A stretch of DNA of 64,000 nt from Undaria pinnatifida. Lineage: Eukaryota; Sar; Phaeophyceae; Laminariales; Alariaceae. Below the pieces are notes generated by a model that saw only the letters and a program-made list of their open reading frames with translations, ran no database searches and had not been told where the DNA came from. Positions 43,294-54,684 of the stretch are shown in pieces. The first letter of the stretch is position 1; each line of letters begins with the position of its first letter. The position numbers and the translations under genes are program-made. The DNA lies in assembly GCA_012845835.1 (NCBI GenBank), contig JABAKD010000007.1, positions 11,583,511 through 11,647,510 on the forward strand, in the 5' to 3' direction.

Positions 43294-46248
43294 CCGCACA
43301 CCGTAGAAGAGCTGCGCACGTTCTTGGGTCTAACCGGCTACTTGCGTCAGTTTGTACCCAACTACAGCCTGACCGACGCTCCGCTCACCAGCATCCTGCG
43401 CAACAAAGCCTTAGCTTCGAAACGTGCACGCAAGCTTACTATTCCCTGGTCCACAGCTGAGGAAGACGCCTTCCAGTCTTTGCGAGAAACGTTGGCCTCC
43501 CCGAAGGTTCTTGCTTTCCCCGACCTTGAGCGCACGTTTGAACTACATACGGATGCTAGCACAATGGGTGTAGGAGCTTCGCTAATGCAGACAATCGACG
43601 GTGTCACGAGAGCGGTAGCGTTTGCCAGCCACCGGTTTTCACAAACCGATGCTAGACGGGGTCCCACGGAACGGGAGTGTATGGGAGTCTTGTGGGCGGT
43701 GGACCATTTTCGGCCGTACCTCGCGTGTCGACGGTTCAAACTTGTGACAGACTGTTCTGCCCTCACATGGTTGTTCCGAAGCCGTGAACTCTGTCCTAAG
43801 CTACACAGGTGGGCGCTGAGGCTGATGGAGTACGACATGGAGCTGGAATGGAAGGCTGGGGTAGAGCACGTAGTACCCGATGCATTGTCCAGGTTGCCTG
43901 TTGCTAGCCCGGCAGAGGTCGATGTCGACGATTCATTTCCGGATGATTTGTCGTCCGCTGCTGCAGGCGCCTCGGTAGAGACCCTTGGACCGGAGTTGGA
44001 TGGTGTAAGGCTGGCTGAGTTGGACCCCGTGCAGGCAGACCACGTAGGGGATGCACATTCCCAAACCTCTCTCCCCACCTCTCACCCCACCCCGGAGGTG
44101 GTTGACTCCCTCTTGTCCTCCTTTCGAGCGTTGCCCTTCGCCGCGTGTGCTGCTCTTGACTCTGAGACGGATGCCCCTCGCCGTAGCGGCCGGAACCGTA
44201 CCCCTTCGGTGCGATTACGACCGATCGGTGACCCGCAGCTGCCCCCGACAAGCGTACTGGAGGCCATACCGGGCAGAGAGAACGTCGGTCTCATCACGGT
44301 GGAAGCCTCCACTACGGCGCGGCCGCCATGGACGCTACCGCCGTCCCCCGTTCGACCTGGCCACGACGACATAGGTGAGGTGCTGGCCGCACGGGGGGAG
44401 GTTCCGACGTCTTCGTCGAGCCAGGCGACCGGTGGAGCATCGGCCATCGATCTGACGGCACGGGTGCTTACAAGGCCGTCCGAGCTAGCTCGTCGGCAAC
44501 GAGACGACACCCATCTGGGTCAGGTTCGCAAGGTTCTAAGCAATGGACTTGACTCTAGCCAGGGGGGAGGCGGGTGTGACAGGTATAGCCTAGGCACGGA
44601 TGATGTGGTTCGGTATGACGATGGGAAGGGGAGAAAACTGCCTGCTATTCCAGTTGCCATGGTAGCCGACATCATTGCGTTGGTGCACACACTACACGGT
44701 CATGCAGGGGTAGGAGTAACGCTGTCACTTCTACGCGATCATTTCCACTGGCCCACGATGATGAAAGACACTCGACACTATGTGTTGTCATGTGCCTGTC
44801 GTAGACGTAAGAGACCGCTCAACAGACGAGTAGCCATGATGCCAGGTAGACCGCTTGAGCCGTGGGACGAGTTGCAAATGGACATCCTCAAGATTGACAC
44901 ACCATCACAAACTGGCAACAACTATATCTTGCTCGTGGTAGACCGCGCCTCAAAGTTCCCCTTCGGGTTCCCGCTAGAAACCAAGCGAGCTGTAGGCGTA
45001 GCCCGAGTGTTGGTGGAGCTGTGTCTAACTTACGGGGTTCCAAAGACGATGCGCTGTGATGGAGGCTCAGAATTTGGTGCGGAGGTGGTTAAGCACTTGT
45101 GCAGATGGTTGCGCGCAAACATCGTGTTTGGTGCTGCTGACCACCCTCGAGGCCAAGGGTCGGTTGAGAGACTGGGGGGATGGCTGCAAGATTTGTTAGC
45201 CGAGCTGTGTAGGTCCTGGCCTGAACGATGGGACGAGTATGTTTCGCCTGCTATGTGGATCAAACGCACCTTGCCAGACACCTCGCTCCCATCCACCATG
45301 ACTCCCTTCGAACTGCTGTTCGGCCGCAAGCCTTGCACGTCACTGGATTCGTTAGTTCCTCTGTCGGACGAGATGGATCAAGAGCGGGGACTCGACAAAT
45401 TTTTGGAGAGGCGCAAACAGAATCTCCGTGAAGTACGACTCGCCCTTGAGAAACGGCACGAGCTTCGAGTGGCGGCACGCGCGAAGGCGAACGCCTCCAT
45501 CGAGAGGTCGTCAGCTGGAGTTGGCGTCGTGAAGGACAGTCTGGTGCTAGTGCGCGAATCCGAGAGCAGTCGACATCGTGACTACAGGGGAAGGAAGTTG
45601 CAACACGATCTATACACAGGACCGTGGAAAGTGACGGGGGTGATCCAGCCCGGTCTCAGCGTAGAAGTCATGATGCATGGTAGAAAGAAGCGCAGCCGAA
45701 GGGTATCTACGGCCGATGTGAAACCTTTCCACCTTCGAGCACTTTCTTTCCGACACTCGCTAGCTGAAGAGTTCGCCCAGTATGCGTGGGGCCCCGACTT
45801 CAAATTGCCTGCAGGAGCTAAAGAGAGTTTAGGTCTAGTCACCATCGCCGACAGTCGCAGAGTTCAACCGGCTTCCAGCATGAGGACTATTTATGAGTAC
45901 AAAGGGATGTCAGGAAATGGTGTAGTATCGGACTGGCTGTCGGAAGAGACCATGCGACGTAGCTTCACGCCCCTTCAGTTGGATTGTTTCGTTGCTCTTT
46001 GGCACTTGTATTTTCCCCAGCTAGCAAACACTTCTGTACCCAACTCAGTACAGTCCCGTGCTCCGTTGTCCCGCGCCCAAGCCTTGCATGCTTTTCCTAT
46101 AGGTTTTACCTTTCAGAAGGAGCTAGCCGGAGGCATCCAACTTCAAGGCCAGGTGTACGATTACCTTGCCCCCTACTGGCGTGTGCGCTACACTGACGGG
46201 AACTGGGAGGAGCTGTCTAGACGCGAACTGGAAAGACTTTCGAGATAG
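43294..46248 (+). pseudogene. pol: Gypsy RNase H, integrase and Tudor-like tail
   Basis: Uninterrupted for 985 codons. RNase H: ELHTDASTMGVGASLMQ, TERECMGVLWAVDHF and KLVTDCSALTWL supply the D-E-D residues. After an acidic/Pro-rich spacer comes the integrase: HGHAGVGVTLSLLRDHFHW with a Cys pair reduced to C-x-C in the HHCC finger, then D at 44881, D at 45058 and E at 45166, the last two exactly 35 residues apart (DD35E). The C-terminal ~150 residues are not a chromodomain; the last part, VYDYLAPYWRVRYTDGNWEE, resembles the PTM/DIR17-type Tudor fold known from chromatin readers. This module may guide insertion (inference). The stop is TAG at 46246-46248. Confidence 0.9.
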
Positions 46249-47046
46249 CCTTGGGAGGAAAGGATTTCGAGCTTACGTGATTGCTGGATGAGGAGGATGT
46301 GTTGGATTGTGTGACTGTCTGCGGGTGATCATGGATGTCCGTACAAGATGCGGTCGTATTTAGATGAAGTGAAGAGTTTGGACTGTTGTTGGCTTTGTCG
46401 TACCAGTCTTATGCAGTTGTGTTGTCGATTTTCGAGCGTGCCTCCAGTCGTCAGCCAGTTAAAGTTTGAATGTTTGGAGACGTCCTGATTAGATGTTCTG
46501 GTCTGATTGGTAGTCGAAGGGTGGCCCTGCGCCCGGTAGCACCCTAGTGGGTTCGTGCGGTGTGCCGTGGCGTTTGTGTGAGCTTGGTGTTGTAGGTCTT
46601 TGCGCAATGGGTTTTTTCCTGGATGGCCAGGTTTTTTCCCGCGCTGTAGGTGTTGAGAGCCGGGCAGCAACTACAGTGGAAACACCAGGCGAGGGACGTT
46701 TTTTTTTTAGAGTATTTTTCGTCCGAGTGTCACTTGGTGTTTTCGGTTGTTGTCTAAATTCTAGGGCTCTCGGGATGGGGAGCGAAGGGTTTTCCCCGGA
46801 AGCCGGGTTTACCTTCGCGCAAGTCGATGTCGGGCCGCGAGTCAACGCGCAGTGAGAATTATGAAGGGCAGTGGATTTTATTTGAGTTTTGCCACTATTT
46901 GCCTCTGGTAATTCTCGGTTGGCCGTTCGACTTACTCAAAGACATCACCGGTAGTTTTCGCCAAAGGAAGTGTGTCACCTCGCGGTTGTCACTATCCCTG
47001 CTACCGTTAATTAGTATGTTGCAGCTGTCAAACGGCTGTTCATACT
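46249..47046 (+). other. Gypsy 3' noncoding region
   Basis: About 0.8 kb between pol and the purine tract. A 102-codon plus frame (46547-46855) has no motif and a minus-strand frame overlaps it, so no extra gene is supported. Confidence 0.6.
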
Positions 47047-47056
47047 AATGGGGGGA
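47047..47056 (+). promoter_or_regulatory. Polypurine tract
   Basis: AATGGGGGGA directly before the 3' LTR, the expected site for plus-strand DNA priming. Confidence 0.75.
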
Positions 47057-47477
47057 TGTTACGGTTACATTGTTACGGTTGATAGGAGTTGCACTTTTGG
47101 GAATGCGTTAGTCTCCATAGGTACTAGCATTACTGGTTCCTCGCCTCCCTCTGCTCTTTACTCTTTTTCTTGCCCTGAGTTAGCAATAATCCACAAAGCG
47201 AATACCGTGTCCACGACCGGAGACCTTCTACTCCTTCTCACAAGCCACCTTCAAGGCTTACACTACCGCTGTTCGGGCTCAATCACCGAACTCGGTACCG
47301 ATCGGGAGGCTGCTATCATCAGGTCGGTAGCAGTGCTTTGTAGGCTTGGTCCCTGGCACCTTCCTCTCTGTGCAATGCACACAAAACTTAGGGTCCTGCC
47401 GCATGAATGGCTAGAGACCACTCAGACCCACATAGACATCGGATCCGCCTCTATACCTAGCCTCCCAATCCGTAATA
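47057..47477 (+). repeat. Gypsy 3' LTR
   Basis: 421 bp, same ends as the 5' LTR, with no indels between them and 8 substitutions by my count. The right flank TGTTG (47478-47482) completes the target duplication. Confidence 0.95.
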
Positions 47478-47482
47478 TGTTG

Positions 47483-48119
47483 TTCCTATACGTTTTTTTT
47501 TCCTTCCCACAAAAAAAGCGCTGCCAAACGGAACCCTGATTCTGTAGTTTGTCCAACATACATAGTACGCAGGCCGCCAGAGGGTTTCCGTTACGCTGCT
47601 TTGGCTCTGTATTGTGCGGCGGTCAAGGTTATCGCCTATCTAGAGAGTTGCGGCCGCGCAGGGGGTAGTCTCGCACACAGGGTGACATGAATCACCCGAC
47701 ACAGCTGCAGCTTCGAGTGTATCGAAACGACTTTTCGAACGTAAACATTGACCAGCTAATCGCTGTGCATGGTCGACTACCCATCGGTCGGCACTCTTAC
47801 AAAACAATCTGGAAATACATTCAATAGCTCGTACTCACAGCAGACGATTTAAATTTTGTTCAATGAAAACATTGCAATTGAGTGTTTGCGTTAGAAAAAT
47901 CACAAAAATTCTTTCATAAAAATAGAAAAAGGCCATATTCACTCCGGCATGCTTTTGGTTGTGTTTGCAGTGAACGAATCGCAGAAAAGGCGTACACGGC
48001 CTCCATATCACAGGCGGGGAGCAGGTGAAGCGATATCAAATTTTGAATTTAGACACGGTGCGGCATAGCACCTATTTATCGACTCACCGACAGGGGCAGG
48101 CCCAGCACAACACCATCAG
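47483..48119. other. Unassigned 3' flank of the gypsy element
   Basis: Nothing recognisable; AT-rich around 47830-47940. Joining it to 37084 across the insertion does not restore an obvious gene. Confidence 0.35.
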
Positions 48120-48379
48120 ACAAACAGCAGCTCAGCAGCAGCAGCTGCTGCGCAATAGCATCACAGCAGCCGCTGCCGCAGCAGCAGTAGCAGCGGCGGG
48201 GACAGGGGCGGAGGTGGCGGTAGCGATGGCCCCGTCAAATGAGTTGCGGCACAGCAGCTCGTCTAGGCCTGTCTCGATCACCACGATCACCACAACAACA
48301 GAACAGCCAGTTTATTTTTTATTTTTTAAACAAACGCAGGAGACACCAACCGGAGCCGCAGCACAATAGCCGCCGACGC

Positions 48380-48418
<39 letters not shown>

Positions 48419-48440
48419 GCGGCGGCGGCGGCGGCCGTGC
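48120..48440 (+). repeat. CAG/GCA and GGC triplet-rich tract
   Basis: Imperfect CAG repeats (48125-48200) and a purer (CAG)n(CGG)n tract at about 48377-48435. Frames give poly-Gln, poly-Ala or poly-Arg. Frames on both strands are open, so coding is doubtful; a Gln/Ala-rich exon on the plus strand cannot be excluded. Confidence 0.8.
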
Positions 48441-49293
48441 GGCGTGGGTGGCGATGGCGGTGGAGGCTTCGGCGACAGCGTTGTGGTAAACCGACGGTGG
48501 TTGACAAAATCAGCACCAGCTACATCATGCAGCAACAGAGAATCAGGCCACATCGTAGAGAGCGCGGGAGCGCTGGCTCACTAGCACATACCCCTGAGGT
48601 TTCGCGTACGCGCCATGCGTCCCCAGCTACCCTTTGTGCCTCCGCATTAGGGTGGGGGTGTGTCTACCGCTGCCAAGCACAGCGCACAGCGAGCAGTGTC
48701 TGCTGTGTGCTGCCGTGTGGGTTGTGCCCTCGAGCCCTCTGATTATTGTGCTGTTGTGCCTGGAGAGCAACGGTGTTTAGCTCGGCAATTTTAGGCCAAT
48801 CGTATGAGCTGGTCGTCATTGATGGAAGTTCACGCTACATCGTTCATTCAAATCGGAATTTCCATGCCGTTTTGGGGCAAATTCTTCCTTCAAAGTTCGC
48901 TTAGCAATTTTTTTCGGTGGAATTTTTGATTGAATTATTTTAACGCAAACACTCCAGTCTAAGATCTTGAACAAAATACATCGAACGCCATGCGGAGGAA
49001 CTTCAAAGTTGAAACAAATTTCCGACGGACATCACCGATGTGGTTACCTTTACTACTGTCTTACGAATACACTAGTGTTTTTCAATCTCACACAACATCA
49101 GCAGTGTGCGCAGGATAATGCTGCTGCTGTTGACTGCTCGATATGCGTGGGGGTAGACGTTTTTCGCTTTTTTACAGCACAGCAGGTTGGTAGTAAATAA
49201 TGGAATGTTTTACGCGCATCACATGTATGTGCTGACTACAACAACAATATTCAGTTTGAAGCTGCACCCGAATGCTTATTATTCGCCGGGCCC
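48441..49293. other. Unassigned sequence
   Basis: No gene or repeat is supported. Confidence 0.35.
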
Positions 49294-49836
49294 ATGAACG
49301 TCGCAGCTACTGTAGCTTCGGTGAACTTATGTGCGCAGACCAGTAGTAGTAGGATCAGGCAGGGCTACTGCAGCAGCATCGAAATTAATTTCTGGGCTGT
49401 CCCTACTCAGCAGTACCTCCATTTTCTATACACCAAATATATTAAATTGCAGCATGGGTGCATACTCTATCGTGAGGATGCCAGCGAACGCGTGGGGCTG
49501 AAAAATGTCCAAAACATCAGCCCCTTGAGTTACCGTTCCTCCCAAGGAGATCCTTGTAGAGAGTACGTTTTATGCTGCGATCACCTTCTCATTGCATGCA
49601 AAGAGTTAGGGGTTAAGTTTATTCCCTTGCCCAGGTACCACAGCTGTGGGGACAACAAGCACGGCGTCGCCTTACCGCGCTTGGTCAGTTTATGCTGCAT
49701 TACATCCAATACAACCGATATGAAAGTTGCCGTGAAAGATCGTGCGCGTCAGGCCGCGGGTGCGTGTTGGTACTTTTCTTGGAAATGCGGGAGTGCGTTC
49801 GTGAAAATCCTCGCAATTCTTCCATGTGGGGCGTAG
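49294..49836 (+). CDS. 180-codon ORF, product unknown
   Basis: It has an ATG start and a TAG stop and is the longest ATG-started frame outside repeats and elements apart from low-complexity cases. It has mixed composition with many Cys (for example EYVLCCDHLLIACKELGVKF and PRLVSLCC). No signal peptide, domain or Kozak-like context is evident. The frame ends just before the palindromic array B. It may be an intronless gene, part of a decayed transposon, or chance; nothing else supports it. Confidence 0.25.
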   Translation: MNVAATVASVNLCAQTSSSRIRQGYCSSIEINFWAVPTQQYLHFLYTKYIKLQHGCILYREDASERVGLKNVQNISPLSYRSSQGDPCREYVLCCDHLLIACKELGVKFIPLPRYHSCGDNKHGVALPRLVSLCCITSNTTDMKVAVKDRARQAAGACWYFSWKCGSAFVKILAILPCGA

Positions 49837-49954
49837 GCCAAGGATGATGGATTTTTGAACCTTCGGTTGAAGAACCTTTCCCCCTTAAGGATGGCGATGG
49901 AGATGCTGTACGATAGCCAGGACTTCAAAGGGGGGTTCAAGGGAGCTGCTACCA

Positions 49955-50975
49955 TGGGAGCTTTCGCAACAAGATGATGGAGACCAATTTTTGCTTAATG
50001 TGCGGAAGTTTGAACGGCAGATTAGACGGAAGCGTCCGAAGCCGGGAAGCTGCTTCCGCGTGAAGTTCATTAAAGCTTTCAGGGAAGCTCCTATCCAAAC
50101 GCTCTTGAAAAAGAGCTTCCACAATCTTCCGTCTAAACCTTCGTGGAGGCGACTTTGAATTAAGGAATTATGCAAGCTGCCGACGAAACGCTGATGAAAG
50201 CTTTTAGTGAAAAAACACGACAGCTTCCATCTGGACAGCTTTCACTGGAGAGTTCGTGGAAGCTTTCGTGGAAGCTATTTCCACGGATGTTTACGTTTAA
50301 CTTCCGTGACAACTAGACATGTAAGTAAAATGTAAACGTCTTTCATGGATGTGTTATTACGCTTGTTGAGTCCACCATAGGAATGGGTTTTCGTGGGAGC
50401 TGTCGTGGAAGCTGCTGAGATTCCGTGAAAGATGCGGAAGTTTCAATTGAATCATAGCGCAAAATTCTGTGGAATTCGCTTCCAAATTGTCGTCGAAGCT
50501 GCTTTGAAAGATTCCACGAAAAGCATTTGTGGAAGCTTTCGTGGAAGCCGCTGAGCTTTCGTGGAAGCTGCCGAAGCTTCCATGTAAGTGTAACGAAAAA
50601 AATCTGTGGAAGTGCTCTCGTGGAAGCTTCGGTGGAAACATTCGTCGAAGCTTCCGTGAAAGATTCAGTGGAATCTTTCGTGGAAGTTGTGAAGCCTTTC
50701 GTGGCAGTGGCTTACGCGGCATCTTCTACTACTTCCTTCTACTACTTCCATGAAAGCTTCCACGAGAGCTTTCGTGGAAGCTGCTTCCATGGAAGTCTTC
50801 GCGAGACCTTTCGTGGAAGCTACTTCCATCAAATCTTTCGCGAACGCTTCCGGCAAGCTTCTGGACTCGGTTTTAAAAGGAAAATTCCATACCTTCCAAA
50901 GAAGCTTTCACGGAATCTACGGAAGCGTCCACGGAAGCCGTGGAAGCTTCTACGGAAGCGTTCATGAACTTCCAC
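49955..50975. repeat. Palindromic 12-bp-period array B
   Basis: The same unit as in array A (27425-28200): TTTCGTGGAAGC, TTCCACGAAAGC and variants in both orientations, densest at 50500-50970. Four-residue repeats result in several frames (VEAS/FRGS/KLSW types), and plus frame 50750-51124 stays open across the border. Over 20 kb from array A, so the unit is dispersed, not local. Confidence 0.9.
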
Positions 50976-51009
50976 CCAATAAAAGGGTAGTGCAGGAGAC
51001 CGGTTTTGT

Positions 51010-52430
51010 AGCAACATACATACTACACATGCACAACGGACACGAGAGCGTGAGATTGACCATGAAATACAGGGAAGAAATATTTAGTCTGACCCTTGGC
51101 TCTATTGTTGAAGAACGTGAATAAATGTGTAATCAATAGCCTGTTGTGGGTTAAGCCACCTTTTTCTATGGTGTCCAGATGTAGACCGTAGGTTTTGATC
51201 TATTATGCAAGATTCGCCTAAACAATATCTGTGTACACGGCATGTATGTGGCGACGAATGAATGTTGTTTTCGACAATTTCCAAGATCGGAAAATCCACC
51301 TAAAAGGGGCGCTTCGTCCCGATCTCAATCTGAGATCGGGACAAGGAATTTCTTCTCCAGATACTATCTCAACATTTGGTTGCATATTTGCCCCCTCGCG
51401 CACACACGCACAGGACAGCAATAACTCGCGAAGATGCGGCGGCAGCCCCCCGGGCTTTTCGTCCAGCAGCTGCAGCTTGACCCTCGGGCACCTCGATCGC
51501 CATGGTCTGTAGCGAGTTGTGGCGCTACAACGCGTTTGTGCGTGTTTCGGCTTTTCCATACCGTACAACCACCCCACTTCAAAAAATGCCAACGAATGTA
51601 TTGCACATTGCTGTTAGCTTCTGCATCTAGAATTGTTATACGAGTACCATACACGCTGATTGGAAACCTTACGTTGGCATCCTGATCTTTACTCGGCGAA
51701 ACGATTGACAGGAATATCTGTGACCTGGATCGGGGTATCACAGACAATGGCCTTAATGGCATTGTTTCAGATTCCTATCTATGTCTTGTGGTCTCTGAAG
51801 TCAACGCGCTAAACTGTCTTTATTTGACGTACATTTTGTGCGGCCGTTATGTAGGGCTGAAAGCTCTTTCTGGACATATTTTCCCGTTAAAAACGTCGCC
51901 AGGTTAATTGTACAGCCATCAATAGTTGATAATGATTCATTGCATGGCGTCGTATGCTTCACATGTTTTGGACGGGAATTATGGCAACAATGAATTGCGT
52001 CCGGCATTAAACGTGCATATTACTATTATTTTTCTTTTTTGCTCCGGCGGACGAGGAAAAATAATTCTTTACCTCACTTTTTCATACGCGTCGTGTGTCG
52101 ATTTAACTCAGTTGCTTTCGCAGCCCAACGCTAGCTGGCGCACCCTTCGTGTCCCATTGTAGGTATAGCGTAAATATTACCGGTATGTAGTGTTCTTTCC
52201 ATCACGATCCGATCCGTCGTCAGCAACCGGACATTTCACGGGCCCGGGACAAGCGGCACATGGCATCGTTAAAAACGGTCTTGTGCAGTTATTGTTTCGT
52301 TGACCGTGGGCATTTGCGTCGACAGCGGCCCTTCCTCGGCCGCCGCGGAGCCCCTTTGAATTCGGCTATTTACATGTACAGTATGCGATAAAAGGAAAAC
52401 GAGATTTTGTCCCCTCGATTCTTATAGTAA
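51010..52430 (+). repeat. Large dispersed repeat X, copy 1 (interrupted)
   Basis: 51010-51170 (ACGAGAGCGTGAGATTGACC...), 51760-52010 and 52180-52430 align in order with 54685-55410. The segment 51171-51755 has no counterpart and may be an insertion; it contains a short palindrome CCCGATCTCAATCTGAGATC at 51320. No coding frame is conserved between copies. Nature unknown, perhaps a non-autonomous element over 1 kb long. Confidence 0.65.
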
Positions 52431-52519
52431 GTATACTAGGGTATATTAAGACTTTTAGTGTTGAACACGGTACGTAGTACCAACAAATTTCTTTGGTCTA
52501 CGTTATACTTGTGCCGGTC

Positions 52520-52595
52520 GCCCCGGTGGCGTATCAGGTTATCCTCGAGCCTGGTATAGGTCAGCTTCGTGAGTTCGAGCCCAGCCTAGTGCATA
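52520..52595 (+). mobile_element. tRNA-like sequence
   Basis: A box TGGCGTATCAGG (52527-52538) and B box GAGTTCGAGCC (52571-52581) are present with a longer spacing, as in Leu/Ser-type tRNAs. I could not close a full cloverleaf, so a tRNA relic or SINE head is more likely than a working tRNA gene. Confidence 0.45.
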
Positions 52596-52614
52596 ATCGT
52601 ACAAATACGTTGGG

Positions 52615-52790
52615 ACTTTTTCTAGTGCAAAAATTGACTTTCGGAAAGCGCGAGAGAGCGTGAGTTAGCAACAACACTCGATGAAAATCGACGAGAAGTG
52701 GGATTGCTGAACCCTATACGCGATAACAATTGAAGGAAGAACCGGGGGGGAAAAGGGACGACACCGGTGACTACGGTTCGTCCGGAAGCT
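52615..52790 (-). repeat. Dispersed repeat R3, minus copy
   Basis: Reverse complement of the 23185-23365 segment; ends next to the tRNA-like sequence at 52520-52595, so the two could be parts of one SINE-like unit. Confidence 0.6.
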
Positions 52791-52854
52791 GGAAAGTAGA
52801 ACCGTGAGAAAGCAAAACAAAACAAACAAAACTGGTACATCAACAAGAAGAGTC

Positions 52855-53170
52855 TGTAGCACCATGATTTCTTACACACGCACGACGGACACGACAACGT
52901 GGGATTGACCACAAAAAAGGGGAAATAACAAACTCGGTTAGGCTCTTACCTTCATTATTGCGGAAAATGAATATCTATAGGTTATCAATTGCCGGTCGTG
53001 GGTTAAGTGGAGAGTTTTTAGACTCCTCCTGTGTCGTGTGGTCTCTGAGGTCACGGCGCTATACTATCTTCCTTCATTCAACGGGTGTTTGTGTGGCCGT
53101 TCATAGGGCTGAAAAATACGCTTTTGAGCATATTTGGAAGAAATGCGCCAGGTGCATCCAACGGCACACA
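52855..53170 (+). repeat. Repeat X, copy 2 (partial)
   Basis: Aligns with the first third of the repeat: GACACGACAACGTGGGATTG, then GTTATCAATTGCCGGTCGTG, GTGGTCTCTGAGGTCACGGC and a CATAGGGCTGAAA block. The rest of the unit is absent. Confidence 0.7.
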
Positions 53171-53552
53171 AGGAAAGTTACCCCGCCGAGCACACTATAC
53201 CCCCCCCCTCCCGCGGAGCCGAAGAAAAATCTTGTTTTTTATCCACTGGGCATTTTTTGGGTTTTGTTCCTCCCTCATATTTGGTCTCACTGCCGAGATG
53301 CTATGCTGGAGTGCTTGGGTGTACTACATGATAACGTTCTAAATACAGATAGATAGGTCGAAATAATAAAAACAAATAAATAGGTGGTCTAGCTGCATAG
53401 GAGGAGCAATAATCTAAGATGGGCTGGCGACGGCTGTGGAAGTAATAATTGTGGAAAACTTCGCCCAAAATTGCCTCAAAACCATAACCAAAGATATTCT
53501 TACTTCTCAAGCGCTTGCTTCTTGCTTGCCTCTCAATGCTTCTGCGACGAGT

Positions 53553-54262
53553 CTACGACAACCTTGGGTGATGGTCCGAGTGGTACTCGTCTGGGTGTGA
53601 TTCGTCGGACTCATCTGACTCCCCATTCTGCTGTGAGACCTCATTGCGTGATACGGGAGCTCTGACAGCCTGACCCTTCAGCTGCGAGACATAATGGCGT
53701 GCGACGGAGGTTCTGACAACCTTACTTACCCTTTTGTCCTTTGGGTAGTTTTTTGTCCACCGCCGCCTTGTGTGCCGCGCTTACGTCAACACTGTCTTCG
53801 AATCTCACAGTCTCGGTACCTTGTTTTCTCAGAGCCAACGAAGCGGCATGCCTCCCTTCCACGTGGTAGGACATGGAATACTTCCACACCCACTCTACGG
53901 AGTTGCAAAGTAGTCTCTTCAGGGGTACGTTAGTTCAGCATGTCAATGACACGGCGTATGTAGAAGGCGTGCTCTTCGAAACCGCTTTCAGGCATAAAGC
54001 CAGGATTTCTTTGGCAGTTCCACCGGGGCGGTATAGGACACAGATGGAATAACTCTGAGGTGCAGCTTTCCACGACTTGGGTTCAACAACCCCACGTCTT
54101 GACCTTGCCTTCTTCCTTTCCTGAACCGTCGATGAACATGTGTCCGCAGCAGCAAATGAACTCCGAGCCATCCGCTCGGTTACTCCAGGCGCGTTCTCGC
54201 CAAGCTTTATACTCGAAGGGGGTCTGTAAGAAGCCCCCTTCTGCCAAGGTGACCGTGGTCAT
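53553..54262 (-). CDS. Three-exon host gene, product unknown
   Basis: Model: 54262-54104 (ATG), 53916-53785 and 53681-53553 (TAG), 139 codons, all junctions in phase 0. Borders: AAG|GTCAAG with acceptor CCCCTGAAG preceded by a CTAAC branch-like motif; GAC|GTAAGC with acceptor TCTCGCAG. Introns are 187 and 103 bp. The protein has a Cys cluster (EFICCCGHMFIDG), a basic middle (YHVEGRHAASLALRKQG) and an acidic Ser/Asp/Glu/His tail (ESDESDESHPDEYHSDHH), typical of a real C-terminus. Upstream exons may exist, since the frame is open to 54361 and acceptor-like CTTCCGCAG precedes the ATG. Frames within the first intron also look protein-like, so its borders are the weakest part. No family is recognised. 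Confidence 0.5.
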
Positions 54263-54399
54263 CGTGTCTAAACTTGTCTCTTTCTCTGACCTTTTCTGCG
54301 GAAGGCAGGGGCGTGGCAGTCCATGGTTACGTGGAGTCCTCAGGGGCTGCGTGGATTGCAAGATACCCCCCCCTGAACCCTGAACTGTGCCCCCATAAC

Positions 54400-54684
54400 A
54401 TTGTATTCGATTAAGTATAGGGTTGTTATGAGAAGAAAACTCAGTGAAAGCATTTTTTATGTACCTGGTAGGAGATTGGGTAGGGTTTGAGGGATGGCGA
54501 TGCGGGTCTCATCCCCTCCCCCCTCCCCCTACAAGGCACGGGATAAACAGCTCTTTGCGTCGTTTACTGCATTTGACAGTACAGTTACTGCTGTTTCGCT
54601 GCCCGCGAACATTTGATTCAACGGCAACCCTTACTCGACCGCGGGCGAATCGTCCATTTTGTAGCACCATACAACATACTCCCC
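54400..54684. other. Upstream region of the 53.6-54.3 kb gene
   Basis: Would include promoter or further 5' exons; I see only C-rich sequence (54520-54532) and no clear exon. Confidence 0.3.

Larger units (their letters stand above)
37090..47477 (+). mobile_element. Full-length Ty3/gypsy LTR retrotransposon
   Basis: 10,388 bp with 421-bp LTRs at both ends, a 5-bp target duplication, a PBS directly after the 5' LTR and a short purine tract before the 3' LTR. Gene order is gag, protease, RT, RNase H, integrase, the Ty3/gypsy order. The leader (about 1.57 kb) and the tail after pol (about 0.8 kb) are both long. By my count the LTRs differ at 8 of 421 sites, pointing to a fairly recent insertion. 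Several frameshifts and stops in gag and pol make independent transposition unlikely. Confidence 0.97.

Noticed and set aside
43362..44078. 238-codon minus-strand frame inside gypsy pol
   Set aside because: It is the antisense shadow of the RNase H frame.
48239..48742. 167-codon frame with poly-Ala
   Set aside because: Opposite-strand and alternative frames are open over the same triplet tract; no exon borders were found.
52520..52595. Functional tRNA gene
   Set aside because: A and B boxes are present, but the acceptor and anticodon stems do not pair convincingly.
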